Shown here: positions 7,311 through 16,860 of the stretch, piece by piece
How the letters are laid out: each line of letters begins with the position of its first letter
Position numbering within the stretch: position 1 is the first letter of the stretch
Source: Methylomagnum ishizawai
GTDB taxonomy: Bacteria > Pseudomonadota > Gammaproteobacteria > Methylococcales > Methylococcaceae
Assembly: GCF_019670005.1 (NCBI RefSeq)
Contig: NZ_AP019783.1
Location: 640,501-704,500 of the forward strand
DNA: 64,000 nt
Reading direction: 5' to 3'
Made by a program: the position numbers and the translations under genes
The notes under the pieces: model-generated
What the model was told of the DNA's origin: nothing
Databases searched by the model: none
What the model saw: only the letters and a program-made list of their open reading frames with translations

Positions 7311-9215
7311 ATGCAACCCAAAACACCGCCAAAACCGCATCGGCGAGCCATCGCGTTGCCGGTCCTCGTCCTTGCCATCGCGGGCTGCTCGACCCCGGTC
7401 GGTGTGCGGCCGGTCGATATCCAGACCGCCTACGCCCTCCAGAACATCAGCGCCCTCTCGGCGGAACAAGCTTCGGAGCCTTCCAAGACCGTGCTGCGGC
7501 GCTTGGGGCTGCTGGACCGCTTCGAGGTCGAACCGGCCCGGGTGCTGGCCGAATTACACCGGGGGCTGAACCCGGTGGATGACGATGAGCGTTTGTTCGC
7601 GCTGGCGGAACTTGCGTTCCTCCATGCCGACCGGACGCGGGACCGCCGCTATTTTCTGGCTTCCGCCGTGTACGCCTGGGCCTTGCTGTTCCCGGACGGC
7701 GACCCGCCCCGGTTTTCCCCGTCCGACCCCCGCTACCGGTTGGCCTACGATCTTTATAACCAAGCCGTCGCCAAGGGCCTGGGCCAAGCGCGGGGCGGGG
7801 ACCGGGAAGAAGTGATGCTGCGGCCCGGCCTGTATCCGCTACCGTTCGGCACGCTGCGGCTGGGCGCGGACCCCGCCGGGCCGGCCTGGGGCGGCTACCG
7901 GCTGGATCATTTCATGCCGACCACGACCCTGCGGGTGCGGGGCTTCCGCAACCGCTACAACCGCCACGGTATCGGCGCTCCCTTGACCGCCGCCATCGAC
8001 ACCCAGCGCTCGTTGGAAAAAACCGTCGGCGCGGAGCGGCTGGCATCCGGCACCCAAGTTCCGGTCACCGTCCTGTTGCGGTTGGACCAAGCCCGCGCCC
8101 ATCTGGCCGATGGCCGTATCGAGGGGCGGATCGAAATCTACGCCGCCGACCAAGCCACCACGGTCGCTATCGCCGGACGCACCCTGCCGCTGGAATCCGA
8201 CCCCACGGCGGCGCTGGCCTACCAACTCGAACACAGCCCCCTCTATGATCTGGAATTGACCGGCTTCCTGCGCGGCGGCCTGTTCAAGAGCTGGCTGCCG
8301 AAGGATCGCGCCCAGGACGGCTTGTTCACCCTGCATCCCTACAAGCCGGGCCGGATTCCGGTGGTGTTGGTGCATGGCACGGGGTCCAGCCCCGCCCGCT
8401 GGGCCGAGTTGGTCAACGAACTCGAAGGCGATCCCCAGATCCGCGAGCGTTTCCAAATCTGGGTGTTCTTCTACGACAGCGGCAATCCCATCGGCTTTTC
8501 GGCCTCGCGCCTGCGCTCGGCCTTGGCCGCCGCCGTCGGGGAATTCGACCCGGCGGGCCGGGACGCCGATCTGCGGCGGATGGTGGTGATCGGCCACAGC
8601 CAGGGCGGTTTGTTGACCAAGCTCACCGCCATCGACAGCGGCGACCGTTTCTGGCGGCGCATCAGCGACCAGCCTTTCGATGCCGTCCCGATGGACCCGG
8701 AAGCGCGGGCCATGCTCAAGGGCTATACCTTCTACACGCCCCTGCCGTTCGTGGCGCGGGTGGTGTTCGTCGCGACCCCGCATCATGGAGCCTTGCTGGC
8801 GGCGGGCCGGATCGGGGCCTTCGCCGCTGCTTTGGTGAGCCTGCCGGTGGATTTGTTCAGCCGCGCCGCCCAGGCCGTGGCCCTCAGCGGCGAGGAAAAG
8901 CTGATGAAGGCCATCCTCAGCCCGCCGACGGCGGTGGATAACATGAACCCCGACAATCCCGCCCTGCGTATCCTCCAGACGATCCCGGTCGATCCCAGGA
9001 TCAAGGCCCATTCCATCATCGCGGTGCGGGGCGATGGTCCCGAAGCGGCGGGCGACGACGGCGTCGTGTCCTACCGCAGCGCCCATATCGACGAGGCGGT
9101 TTCGGAAAAGGTGGTGCGCTGGGACCATTCCTGCCAGGGCCAGCCCGAGGTGATCGAGGAAATCCGCCGCATCCTGTACCGGCACGCGGCGGAGTACGCT
9201 GGACAGCGGCCCTAG
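7311..9215 (+). CDS. Large alpha/beta-hydrolase lipoprotein
   Basis: 634 residues with a lipoprotein signal (hydrophobic ALPVLVLAIAGC, lipobox Cys at about 26), so probably membrane-anchored and facing the periplasm. The N-terminal 300 residues are a helical/beta domain I do not recognise beyond this family. The C-terminal half is a serine hydrolase: oxyanion stretch VLVHGTGSSPARW, nucleophile elbow VIGHSQGG, then DDGVVSYRSAHI and WDHSC supplying acid and His candidates. The substrate is unknown; esterase or lipase is a fair guess. The start at 7311 has only a closely spaced AGGA. It lies just downstream of the integrase remnant and may be cargo or an older resident. Confidence 0.8.
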   Translation: MQPKTPPKPHRRAIALPVLVLAIAGCSTPVGVRPVDIQTAYALQNISALSAEQASEPSKTVLRRLGLLDRFEVEPARVLAELHRGLNPVDDDERLFALAELAFLHADRTRDRRYFLASAVYAWALLFPDGDPPRFSPSDPRYRLAYDLYNQAVAKGLGQARGGDREEVMLRPGLYPLPFGTLRLGADPAGPAWGGYRLDHFMPTTTLRVRGFRNRYNRHGIGAPLTAAIDTQRSLEKTVGAERLASGTQVPVTVLLRLDQARAHLADGRIEGRIEIYAADQATTVAIAGRTLPLESDPTAALAYQLEHSPLYDLELTGFLRGGLFKSWLPKDRAQDGLFTLHPYKPGRIPVVLVHGTGSSPARWAELVNELEGDPQIRERFQIWVFFYDSGNPIGFSASRLRSALAAAVGEFDPAGRDADLRRMVVIGHSQGGLLTKLTAIDSGDRFWRRISDQPFDAVPMDPEARAMLKGYTFYTPLPFVARVVFVATPHHGALLAAGRIGAFAAALVSLPVDLFSRAAQAVALSGEEKLMKAILSPPTAVDNMNPDNPALRILQTIPVDPRIKAHSIIAVRGDGPEAAGDDGVVSYRSAHIDEAVSEKVVRWDHSCQGQPEVIEEIRRILYRHAAEYAGQRP

Positions 9216-9444
9216 GCGCGGCACCGGACCCTGGAAATCCGGGCTGAGCCGCCGATATATCGATCAAGGGGCCGGGATCGCCGAATCCACAGGATTTGTC
9301 GGAAAAATTGACATTCCCCGTCACCCTGTCCGGTGCCATCCAGTCAAGCCTATGAAAAGCTTGGGATAATGCTTGCGGGCATAAACCGTGCTTGATTGGA
9401 GGCACACCCACCCTTCGGCCACACCCTAGGCAAGGAGACCAGCC

Positions 9445-9639
9445 ATGTTAGCCATTATCGAAACCCTGATCCGGAAATTCCATGGGCGGATCCACGAGGC
9501 CGCAGGTTTTGTGATCGCGTATTTCGACGATCCCGCGCAAACCCAGGGTTGCGCCTTGGCCATCGCGAGCCAGACGCACCGCGAGGTGGAATGGTGCGGT
9601 TGCCAGCTCAGCGTCCTGCTTTACGGTCTGAGGGATTGA
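9445..9639 (+). CDS. Small hypothetical protein (64 aa)
   Basis: Preceded by AAGGAGA eight bases before the ATG, which supports it over an overlapping longer frame. The protein starts with an amphipathic stretch (MLAIIETLIRKFHGR), then AAGFVIAYFDDP, and has a CGC motif near residue 53. No domain recognised. It is the first of three short genes before the sensor phosphatase. Confidence 0.5.
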   Translation: MLAIIETLIRKFHGRIHEAAGFVIAYFDDPAQTQGCALAIASQTHREVEWCGCQLSVLLYGLRD

Positions 9640-9777
9640 AATCCGGTAGCGGCTTGTCGCCGTGGCGCGGGAAGATCGTGGCCTATCCCGCCCGGACACG
9701 GGGCGTGGGCTTCCGGGACGGGCCAAGCCCGGCCAGGGCGCGGCGTTGTCCCCAGGTCCGGCGGGGGGCGGGCTAGG

Positions 9778-10263
9778 GTGACGGCGACCGTGTTCATCAG
9801 GAATATCCCGGCGGATACCGACCCCAAGCGGCTCGGGCGGTTCGTCGCGGACGGCCTCGATCCCCGGCCCGGTTTCCTACCCTGGCGGCGCAAGGGCGGT
9901 ATCTTGGCGATCAAGATCATGGCCTTGCTGGACGTCGAGACCCGGCTGGCCGAATATCACGGCCTGGTCGAGGTGGAATCCGAACTCGCCGCCGATTTGG
10001 TCGTCAAGCGCTTGAACCTCAGGGTGTTCGGCGGACGCCGGGTGGTGGTCCGGCGCTACCGGGAGCGTTCGCCCGCCAACGACCGGCGGCACGGCCAAAG
10101 CCAGGCAACCGCCCGCCTGTTCTATGACCGCCGCGCCGGGGATCGGCGCAGACGGTGTTTGGAATGGACCACGGTGGCGGCGACCGGCGCGGTGCCAAGC
10201 CCGGCCAAACCGGCCGATGCCGATATGGCTTTTACCAAGTTCAATCCACGTCCGGGGGGATAA
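9778..10263 (+). CDS. RRM-like RNA-binding protein
   Basis: 161 residues starting at GTG. Residues about 4-95 look like one RNA-recognition motif: the RNP2-like strand TVFIRNIP at the start, helices LGRFVADGL and ADLVVKRLN, and an RNP1-like strand HGLVEVESE. It differs from the usual cyanobacterial/proteobacterial small RRM proteins in having an inserted WRRKGGILAIKIMALLD segment. The C-terminal third is Arg-rich and likely disordered. RNA binding is inferred from the fold pattern only. Confidence 0.55.
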   Translation: MTATVFIRNIPADTDPKRLGRFVADGLDPRPGFLPWRRKGGILAIKIMALLDVETRLAEYHGLVEVESELAADLVVKRLNLRVFGGRRVVVRRYRERSPANDRRHGQSQATARLFYDRRAGDRRRRCLEWTTVAATGAVPSPAKPADADMAFTKFNPRPGG

Positions 10264-10265
10264 CG

Positions 10266-10460
10266 ATGTCCAAGGCCTTGGAGCTATTCGCGGTGGCGGC
10301 CGGGGGCGGCGGGATCGCGCTGGCCTGTGTCGCCGGGGTGGGGCGCTTGCTGGGCGTCCGCCACCTGATGGGCTTGGAAAGCCTCACCTTGCTCGTCGCC
10401 GCCATCGCCCTGATGGCCGCCAGTTGCGTGGTGCAGTTGCACCTGCTGCGTACCCGCTGA
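10266..10460 (+). CDS. Small two-helix membrane protein
   Basis: 64 residues from the ATG at 10266, two bases after the RRM-like gene's stop; the pair is probably translated from one message. Two hydrophobic helices (about 6-26 and 37-58) are separated by a short RLLGVRHLMGLE loop. No family recognised. Confidence 0.55.
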   Translation: MSKALELFAVAAGGGGIALACVAGVGRLLGVRHLMGLESLTLLVAAIALMAASCVVQLHLLRTR

Positions 10461-10641
10461 TCCCGTCCGGGCCGGTCTTCTTTCCGGTCCGCTCTTTCCC
10501 ATCCTGTCCATCCCCCTCCCGGCGCGGGGCCGGTTTCCTGGCGCGCCTGGGGAGCTTGGCCGCACCTTGCCTCAAGGCCACACAGTCCATGTCGCAGGCT
10601 ACCCCGTCCATCTGTTTTTTTCCCATCGAGTCCCCGGCTTT

Positions 10642-10663
10642 CTTGTAGACTTCCCAATACAAG
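10642..10663. promoter_or_regulatory. Inverted-repeat candidate operator upstream of the sensor phosphatase
   Basis: Perfect 6-bp arms CTTGTA and TACAAG spaced by 10 bases, about 70 bases before the start at 10736, in an AT-rich stretch of an otherwise GC-rich gap. It could bind a dimeric regulator; none is identified. Confidence 0.3.
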
Positions 10664-10735
10664 CACGAAACACCTTATTCCTCTCCCTGCACGATAAAAA
10701 ACGAGATGAAAAAACACACTTTATGAGGAGAACAT

Positions 10736-13492
10736 ATGCAACCACAACCGCATCCTGCCCAAGCAGCGGGTGCCGGGTCGCAGGGCTTTTTCCGGGAAGC
10801 CTTGGCCTGGGCCTTGGACCAGTACGTCACGGTGTTGGCCTTGCTCGCCATGACCGCCCTTGTGACCTACGCCATCTTGATCGCCGACCTGCGCAGCCAG
10901 GAAGGTAGCGCCGCCGCCCTCAACCTCGCCGGCCATCAACGCATGTTGATCGAGCGCGGCGTCTTGCTCGCGCTCAAGATGCAGCACGCCGAGACCCACG
11001 CCGAACGCCAGAAGATCCGCCAGCAAATGGTGGAAACCGTGACCTTGTTCGACAACATGCACAGCTATCTCCGCAACGGCGACCGCCTCATCCGCCAGGG
11101 TCCGCGCCTCTTGGCGGAGCCGGGCGAGTTGTCTCCGGAACTCAGGACCATCTATTTCGCCGATCCCATCAACCTCGACCAGCAGGTCCAGAGCTACATC
11201 TCCGCCGTCAAGAAGCTCCTGTCGCAGCCGGTGGATCAAATCGATCTCGACAACCCCGGCCTGCAATACCTCTTGTCCACCGCGCCGGAAAAGGCCGTGG
11301 AAGGCATCGACAAGGTGGTGGCGTTCTACCAGAAGGATTCCGACTTCCGCCTGCAAAACACCCAGAACCTCCAGGCCGTGTCGCTGGTGTTCTTCTTGGG
11401 CGCCATCGTGTTTTCCGGCACCTTCCTGTTGAATCCCTTGGTGAACCGGCTCAAGGACAGCATGGCCAGCCTCGCCGAGCAGCGCGACTTCAACGACAAC
11501 ATCATCAACACCGCCCAGGCGCTCATCATCGGTCTCGATCCCTTCGGCCGCATCAACCTGTTCAACCGCTACGCCCAGGAAATCTCGGGCTGGGCCGAGG
11601 ACGAGGTGCGCGGGATCGATTTCTTCGACACCTTGTTCGCGCCCGAGCAGCAGGACACCATCCGGGCCTTGTTCCTGGAGGTCATGGAGGGCGGCCACGC
11701 CGGCGAGGGCGGCGCGGAAATCCCCCTGATGATCCGCACCCAGGAATTGGTGGACATCATCTGGCACGCCACCGTGGTGCGCGATCCCGCGACCAAGCTG
11801 CCGACGCTGTTCCTCATCACCGGCGACGACATCACCGAGCGCAAACGCGCCGAGGACCGCTTGCAGGCCACCCTGGTCGAACTCGAAGCCCTCAGTGGCC
11901 GCTTGCAGGAGGAAATCAACCTCGCCGCCACCTTGCAGCACTCGATCCTGCCCAGCCCGGACATCGTCCTCCCCGGCGTGCAGGGCAAGGCCACGCTGTT
12001 GACTTCGAGCGAGGTCGGCGGCGACTACTACGACTATTACAAGGTGGGTGGCTATTATTCGGTGCTGTTGATCGGCGACGTCAGCGGCCACGGCGTGGCG
12101 GCGGGCACCATGGTGTCGGCGGCCAAGGCCGGCCTTTATCCGCTGGTGAACGAAGGCGTGACCCGTCCCGCCGAAATCCTCCGCTCCTTGAACGAAACCA
12201 TGGTGGCGACCGCGCACCAATCCTTGCTGATGACCATGGGCTGTTTCAGCCTCGACAGCCGCACCGGGCATTTGCGCTTCGCCAACGCCGGCCATGTGCT
12301 GCCTTATCTACGCCGCCGTGGCGAACAGGAATGGCGCATGATCGAAGGCTTCGGCCTGCCTTTGGGCAAGACCCTGGACACCGACTATCTGGCGGTCGAG
12401 CGGGAGTTGCAACTGGAGATCGGCGACCGTTTGTTCTTGTTCACCGACGGCTTGGTCGAGCAGGAATCGCCCCGCGGCCAGCCCTTCGGCTTCGATAGGC
12501 TGGAAGCCGTGCTGAGCGAATATGCCGACGCCCCGCCCGAGGTGTTGCAGGATCAAATCCTGACCACCCTCCGCGCCCATTGTGGCCGCGAGCATTTCGA
12601 CGACGACGTGACCCTGGCCGTGATCGAGCATTCCGACCGGGTGGAAGCCCAGGCCGGGGCGGGCGAATCCAACCAGCTGGTGCGCGTCACCGAAGGGTTC
12701 TACCGCTCGCAGTCCGACCATTTCACCTCGCCGACCTCGCGGCAATTGGTGGTGTTCATGAGCGAGGGCGAGTTCCACGACCTCCTGCCCCGCCTCAGCG
12801 CCGACGGCATCCGCCGGGTGTTGCCGCGCGACGACGAGTTCTACCACCGCCTGGGTTGGGAACACCTCTTGGCCCAGCACCAAACCACGCCCGACGACGA
12901 TATCTACCAACTGGTCCCCGACCGGATGATGGAGCGTTCCTTCCTCCTGACCCATAGCGACGACAAGCTGTTCTTCATGGAGGAAATCCGCGCCTGGCTG
13001 GCGGAACTCGGCGTCTTGCCGCAGGAGCATCTGGACTTCATCCCCATCGTGCTGGACGAAATGGTCGAGAATTCGCTGTACGGCGCCCCCCGCGACGGCC
13101 AGAGCCGCCCGTTCTTCATCAAGGGCACCGAACGCGCCCTGGCCGAGAACGAGCTGGTCAGGATCAATGTCGCGGTCGGCCCGGAAACCGTGGGCCTGTC
13201 CGTCACCGACAACTGGGGCACCCTGACCCCGGCGATCTTCCTCGACCATCTCACCCACACCCTGGCCGAGGGCGTCGAGGCCGGCATCGGCGGCGCGGGC
13301 TTGTATCTGATGTGGCGTATGTCGGATTACCTGCAGGTGCGCGTCACCCCGCACCGCAGCACCCAGATCACCACGCTTTGGGACTTGAACAGGTCGCCGC
13401 AGATCGGCCTGCGTACCGGGTTCCAGTTCCTTTACCACAGCGAACACGATGAGGTCGTCAGCCATGACGCTAGCAGATTCACTTTCCATTAA
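10736..13492 (+). CDS. Sensor with PAS, SpoIIE/RsbU phosphatase and RsbW-like HATPase domains
   Basis: 918-residue membrane protein. Helix 1 is at about 29-50. A PilJ-type sensor segment (NLAGHQRMLIERG) and helical region lie in the periplasm, followed by helix 2 at about 222-242. A PAS domain spans about 255-375. A PP2C-type SpoIIE phosphatase spans about 395-635, with DVSGHGVAAG and metal-binding acidic residues (SSEVGGDYYDYY, FTDGLVE, DDDVTLAV). A 120-residue linker precedes a GHKL ATPase domain with N-box DEMVENSLYG near 771 and G-box GIGGAGLYLM near 851. Phosphatase and anti-sigma-type kinase in one chain suggest it both phosphorylates and dephosphorylates a STAS partner; the next gene, overlapping by 29 bases, encodes a STAS domain. 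Good AGGAG site before the start. Confidence 0.88.
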   Translation: MQPQPHPAQAAGAGSQGFFREALAWALDQYVTVLALLAMTALVTYAILIADLRSQEGSAAALNLAGHQRMLIERGVLLALKMQHAETHAERQKIRQQMVETVTLFDNMHSYLRNGDRLIRQGPRLLAEPGELSPELRTIYFADPINLDQQVQSYISAVKKLLSQPVDQIDLDNPGLQYLLSTAPEKAVEGIDKVVAFYQKDSDFRLQNTQNLQAVSLVFFLGAIVFSGTFLLNPLVNRLKDSMASLAEQRDFNDNIINTAQALIIGLDPFGRINLFNRYAQEISGWAEDEVRGIDFFDTLFAPEQQDTIRALFLEVMEGGHAGEGGAEIPLMIRTQELVDIIWHATVVRDPATKLPTLFLITGDDITERKRAEDRLQATLVELEALSGRLQEEINLAATLQHSILPSPDIVLPGVQGKATLLTSSEVGGDYYDYYKVGGYYSVLLIGDVSGHGVAAGTMVSAAKAGLYPLVNEGVTRPAEILRSLNETMVATAHQSLLMTMGCFSLDSRTGHLRFANAGHVLPYLRRRGEQEWRMIEGFGLPLGKTLDTDYLAVERELQLEIGDRLFLFTDGLVEQESPRGQPFGFDRLEAVLSEYADAPPEVLQDQILTTLRAHCGREHFDDDVTLAVIEHSDRVEAQAGAGESNQLVRVTEGFYRSQSDHFTSPTSRQLVVFMSEGEFHDLLPRLSADGIRRVLPRDDEFYHRLGWEHLLAQHQTTPDDDIYQLVPDRMMERSFLLTHSDDKLFFMEEIRAWLAELGVLPQEHLDFIPIVLDEMVENSLYGAPRDGQSRPFFIKGTERALAENELVRINVAVGPETVGLSVTDNWGTLTPAIFLDHLTHTLAEGVEAGIGGAGLYLMWRMSDYLQVRVTPHRSTQITTLWDLNRSPQIGLRTGFQFLYHSEHDEVVSHDASRFTFH

Positions 13493-14603
13493 TCCCTTGC
13501 CCGCCAGCGAAGCGGGACTGCGTTGCTACGAGCTGATCGGTTCGGTGGACGCCCATTCGGCCCCCTCGCTCAGCCAATTGCGCGGGGTCGAGTCCAACAT
13601 CCGTGTGAAGCTGGATTTCGTCAAGGTGGAGCGGGTCAACTCGATGGGTTTGTCCTTGCTCTTGAAGCTGTTCGAGGAATGGGAGAAGCGCGGCATCAAG
13701 ATCGAGGTGGAGAACCCCAACCGCATGGTGGCGATGCTGTTCAAGATCACCGGGCTGGGGCGGTTCCTGACTTCGGACGTGAAACTGCCGTCCGAGCGCG
13801 GCGGCGGTGCCCAGCCCGCGGTGGTGAGCGCGGTGCGGGCGGCGGCGAAACCCGCCGAGGCCGCGCCCGCCGGCGGCAAGCTGAATTTCGTCGCCAGCCT
13901 GCAAGTGGGGGCGCAATTGAGCGGCTGGTATCTGCTGAACACCTATCTGCAACGGCGCTTGCAGCAGCCGATCCATTTCGAGCAATTGCCCGCCGGGCGC
14001 GAACTGGGCCAGGAAGTGGTGGATTTGTTGTTCGCCAAGCCGTTCGAGGCGTGCGCGATGATGCAGAAGCGGGGTTTCATCCCGCTGCTGCGGCCGGTCG
14101 GCGAGGCCGACGAGGTGGTGATCGTGATGCGGGCCGACGATCCCAGGGCGCTGGCCGATCTTCCCGAGGCGCAGGCGGTGACGGCTTCGCAGGGGAGTTT
14201 CGTCTATGTGCTGGGGCGGTTCCTGTGCGACGAGAACGGGCTGGATTCCTCGCGTTTCCAGCAGCATTTCGCGGGCAACGAGATCAAGGCGCTGCAAATG
14301 CTGTTGAAGCAGCAGGCGGATGTGTTGTTCATGCTCAAGAAGACCTATTACGGGCTGTCCGGGCTGACCCGTGGCAATACCCGCGTGGTGGACGAGAGCG
14401 ACACCCAGTTCGCCTTCCATTTGCTGTGCATCGATCCGGCCATCGCGGCGCAGAAGGACGGCATCACCCAGACTTTCTTGAATATGGCGGAGGACGACCA
14501 GGGCCGGCAAATCCTCAAGGATATCCAGTTGGAGGGCTGGTGCGTGCCGCAGGAAGGGGAGTTGGGGATGTTGATGCGGTTGTATGAGAGGTATTCGGAG
14601 TAG
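13464..14603 (+). CDS. STAS domain fused to PhnD-like substrate-binding domain
   Basis: 379 residues from the ATG at 13464; another in-frame ATG lies at 13449. Residues about 1-105 form a STAS (anti-sigma antagonist) domain; VERVNSMGLSLLLKL aligns with the SpoIIAA DSSGLG site and keeps the phosphorylatable Ser as Ser60. After an Ala/Pro linker, residues about 135-379 resemble a PhnD/type-2 periplasmic binding fold (LNFVASLQVGAQLSGWYLLNT, ASQGSFVYVLGRFL, TQTFLNMAEDDQGRQILKDI). No signal peptide exists, so the binding domain is cytoplasmic. The overlap with the upstream sensor implies translational coupling: a two-gene partner-switching unit whose output partner is not encoded here. Confidence 0.82.
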   Translation: MTLADSLSINPLPASEAGLRCYELIGSVDAHSAPSLSQLRGVESNIRVKLDFVKVERVNSMGLSLLLKLFEEWEKRGIKIEVENPNRMVAMLFKITGLGRFLTSDVKLPSERGGGAQPAVVSAVRAAAKPAEAAPAGGKLNFVASLQVGAQLSGWYLLNTYLQRRLQQPIHFEQLPAGRELGQEVVDLLFAKPFEACAMMQKRGFIPLLRPVGEADEVVIVMRADDPRALADLPEAQAVTASQGSFVYVLGRFLCDENGLDSSRFQQHFAGNEIKALQMLLKQQADVLFMLKKTYYGLSGLTRGNTRVVDESDTQFAFHLLCIDPAIAAQKDGITQTFLNMAEDDQGRQILKDIQLEGWCVPQEGELGMLMRLYERYSE

Positions 14604-14886
14604 TAGGAAATAGGCTTTGGCGGGTGGATGCGTGCTGTATTTACCCGCCACACCAAATACGATCTTCCTGCCTGCTCCCGCCACCCCTGCGGCCAAACCG
14701 GACTGAACCGCGTGCTAGACTGAGGGACAGTCACCGCCTATGTTTTGGCTTCATGCCGATTCCCGCCCCGCGGCGCTATGAATCTCGAACTTGTTGGGGC
14801 AGGCACATAACCCCGGCTGCTGGTCATGCACGGTCATCGACAAATAGGTTGAACATAGGCCACCCGCTTGAAACCGGAGCAAAGCC

Positions 14887-16827
14887 ATGTCCCAACCCAT
14901 CGCCCCACCCTCGCCGCTTTCCCCATTTGCATACCCCACAAACCCCCGGAACAGGCCTATCGCTTTATGGCTGGTCTGGCGGCTGGCTTGGCTATTGCTA
15001 TCCCTGCCCGCCCTCGGTGCCGGATGCGGGGCAGACTGGACTTGGCGCAACCCATTGCCCCAGGGCAACCCACTGAACAGCGTGGTTTGGAGCGGCACCC
15101 AGTTCGTCGCCGTGGGGGAGGGCGGTACCATCCTGACCAGCCCGGATGCCACGGCCTGGACCCCGCGATCTTCCAACTCGAAAGCCACATTGAACGCCAT
15201 CGCTGGGAACGGTAGCCGCATGGTCGCCGTGGGTGTGCAGGCGATCTTGGCGAGCCAAGACGGCACGTCCTGGACCGCCCTGCCCACCCAGGCCGTGCTG
15301 AACGGGGTGGCCTGGGGCGGTGACCGCTTCGTCGCCGTGGGCTATGACCAAACCACACAATCCACCGTGATCCTGACCAGCCCGGATGGACTTGACTGGA
15401 CCACGCGCCTCCAAAATACCGGGAACGCCCTCGCCGACGTGACTTGGGACGGCGGCCAATTTGTCGCGGTGGGTGGGACGGTGCTGACCAGCCCGGACGG
15501 AATCACTTGGACCGAACAGCCTACAGCGCTCCATCCAACTAATAACACATCGATCTTCCCCTATGGCGTGGCCTGGAACGGCCAGCAATTGGCGATGGTT
15601 GGCATGGGATACACCACCAATGGTTTCGATCCCTATGCCACGGATTATTTCGCCGCCATCCTGACCAGCCCGGACGCGGCGACCTGGACCCAGCGGACTT
15701 CCGGTCTACCCGATTGGTACATCGCTATTGGAACCTTTGGCTACGATATTCCCCCGTCTGGATACAATCCTTTGTACCGGGTGATCGCGAACGGCGGCGG
15801 CTTCCTGGCCGTGGGGGAGAACGGGACGATCCTGGACAGCCCGGACGGCGTTGCCTGGACCCAGCGTGTTTCCGGTACCCAGGCCCGGCTCAACGGGGTG
15901 GCTCGGGGAGGTGGCCGGTTCGTCGCCGTCGGAGACGGCGGCACCCTCCTGAGCAGCCCGGACGGCATCGCTTGGAGCCCGCGTTCCACCGGCCCGACCT
16001 ATGCGTTGAACAATGTGTCCTGGGGTGCGCGGCGCTTCGTCGCCCTCGGCGACAATGGTGCGATCCTGTCCAGCCCCGACGGTATCGCTTGGGCATCGCG
16101 CACCCCGGCCCCGGCTTCCCATCTCTACCGCAGCGCCCGGGGCGTCCATGGTTTTGTTGCCATAGGTGCCAATGGGGAAAATTCCCCGCAGGACGTCGTC
16201 CTGCTTGCCAGCCCCAACGGACTCAAGTGGCGGCAGGTGTTTTCCGATCCATCCATCGGCCAAGCCACCGGCATTGCCTGGGGGGGCGGCAAGTTCGTCG
16301 CGGTTGGGAGCAACAGCACGACCGAAACCGCCTTCGTATTGATCGGCCGGAATGGCCGACGCTGGCGGCAATATCCACTGAACGGTGTCGGTTCCGTCGC
16401 GGACATCGCTTGGGGTCGGCATCGGTTCGTCGCTGTGGGGGGCGGCGGTGCGATCCTATCCAGCCTGGATGGACGCCATTGGATAGCGCATTCTTCCGGT
16501 ACGACCTCCGCCTTGAGCGCTATCGCCTGGGGGGGAACCACCTTCGTCGCGGTCGGCGAGGGCGGGATCGTCCTCACCAGCCCGGATGGGACGACCTGGA
16601 CCCGGCGCGACTCGGGAATCTCGAACGCGCTTTTCGGCGTATCACGGGGCCATGGCGGGTTCGTGGCCGTGGGCGAAGGGGGCACGATCCTGACCAGCCC
16701 GGACGGCACCAACTGGACCGGCCAACTTTCGGGGACGGTGAACCGATTGGTCACCGCCGCCTGGGGCCATCGCCAATGGGTGGCCGCGGGTCAAAACGGC
16801 ACGCTCTTGACCAGCCAATGCCCCTGA
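14887..16827 (+). CDS. Exported protein with about 14 propeller-type repeats
   Basis: 646 residues with an N-terminal hydrophobic export segment (about 26-45), then the mature start GADWTWRNPLPQGN. The rest is about 14 copies of a 38-48 residue repeat whose core is L.GVAWGG.RFVAVGEGGTILTSPDG..WT.R.SGT. This pattern fits beta-propeller blades of the BNR/YCF48-like kind, enough for two seven-bladed propellers. Repeats 3, 5, 9 and 10 carry insertions. GGAG precedes the start. No enzyme motif is seen; surface binding or structural roles are possible. Confidence 0.75.
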   Translation: MSQPIAPPSPLSPFAYPTNPRNRPIALWLVWRLAWLLLSLPALGAGCGADWTWRNPLPQGNPLNSVVWSGTQFVAVGEGGTILTSPDATAWTPRSSNSKATLNAIAGNGSRMVAVGVQAILASQDGTSWTALPTQAVLNGVAWGGDRFVAVGYDQTTQSTVILTSPDGLDWTTRLQNTGNALADVTWDGGQFVAVGGTVLTSPDGITWTEQPTALHPTNNTSIFPYGVAWNGQQLAMVGMGYTTNGFDPYATDYFAAILTSPDAATWTQRTSGLPDWYIAIGTFGYDIPPSGYNPLYRVIANGGGFLAVGENGTILDSPDGVAWTQRVSGTQARLNGVARGGGRFVAVGDGGTLLSSPDGIAWSPRSTGPTYALNNVSWGARRFVALGDNGAILSSPDGIAWASRTPAPASHLYRSARGVHGFVAIGANGENSPQDVVLLASPNGLKWRQVFSDPSIGQATGIAWGGGKFVAVGSNSTTETAFVLIGRNGRRWRQYPLNGVGSVADIAWGRHRFVAVGGGGAILSSLDGRHWIAHSSGTTSALSAIAWGGTTFVAVGEGGIVLTSPDGTTWTRRDSGISNALFGVSRGHGGFVAVGEGGTILTSPDGTNWTGQLSGTVNRLVTAAWGHRQWVAAGQNGTLLTSQCP

Positions 16828-16860
16828 TTCCGTGGTGTGGATGGGCACCGGGCCGAATCC

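Noticed and set aside
9396-9776. 126-codon frame overlapping the 64-aa gene
   Set aside because: The 9445 frame has a well placed AAGGAGA; the longer frame has Arg/Pro/Gly-rich shadow composition.
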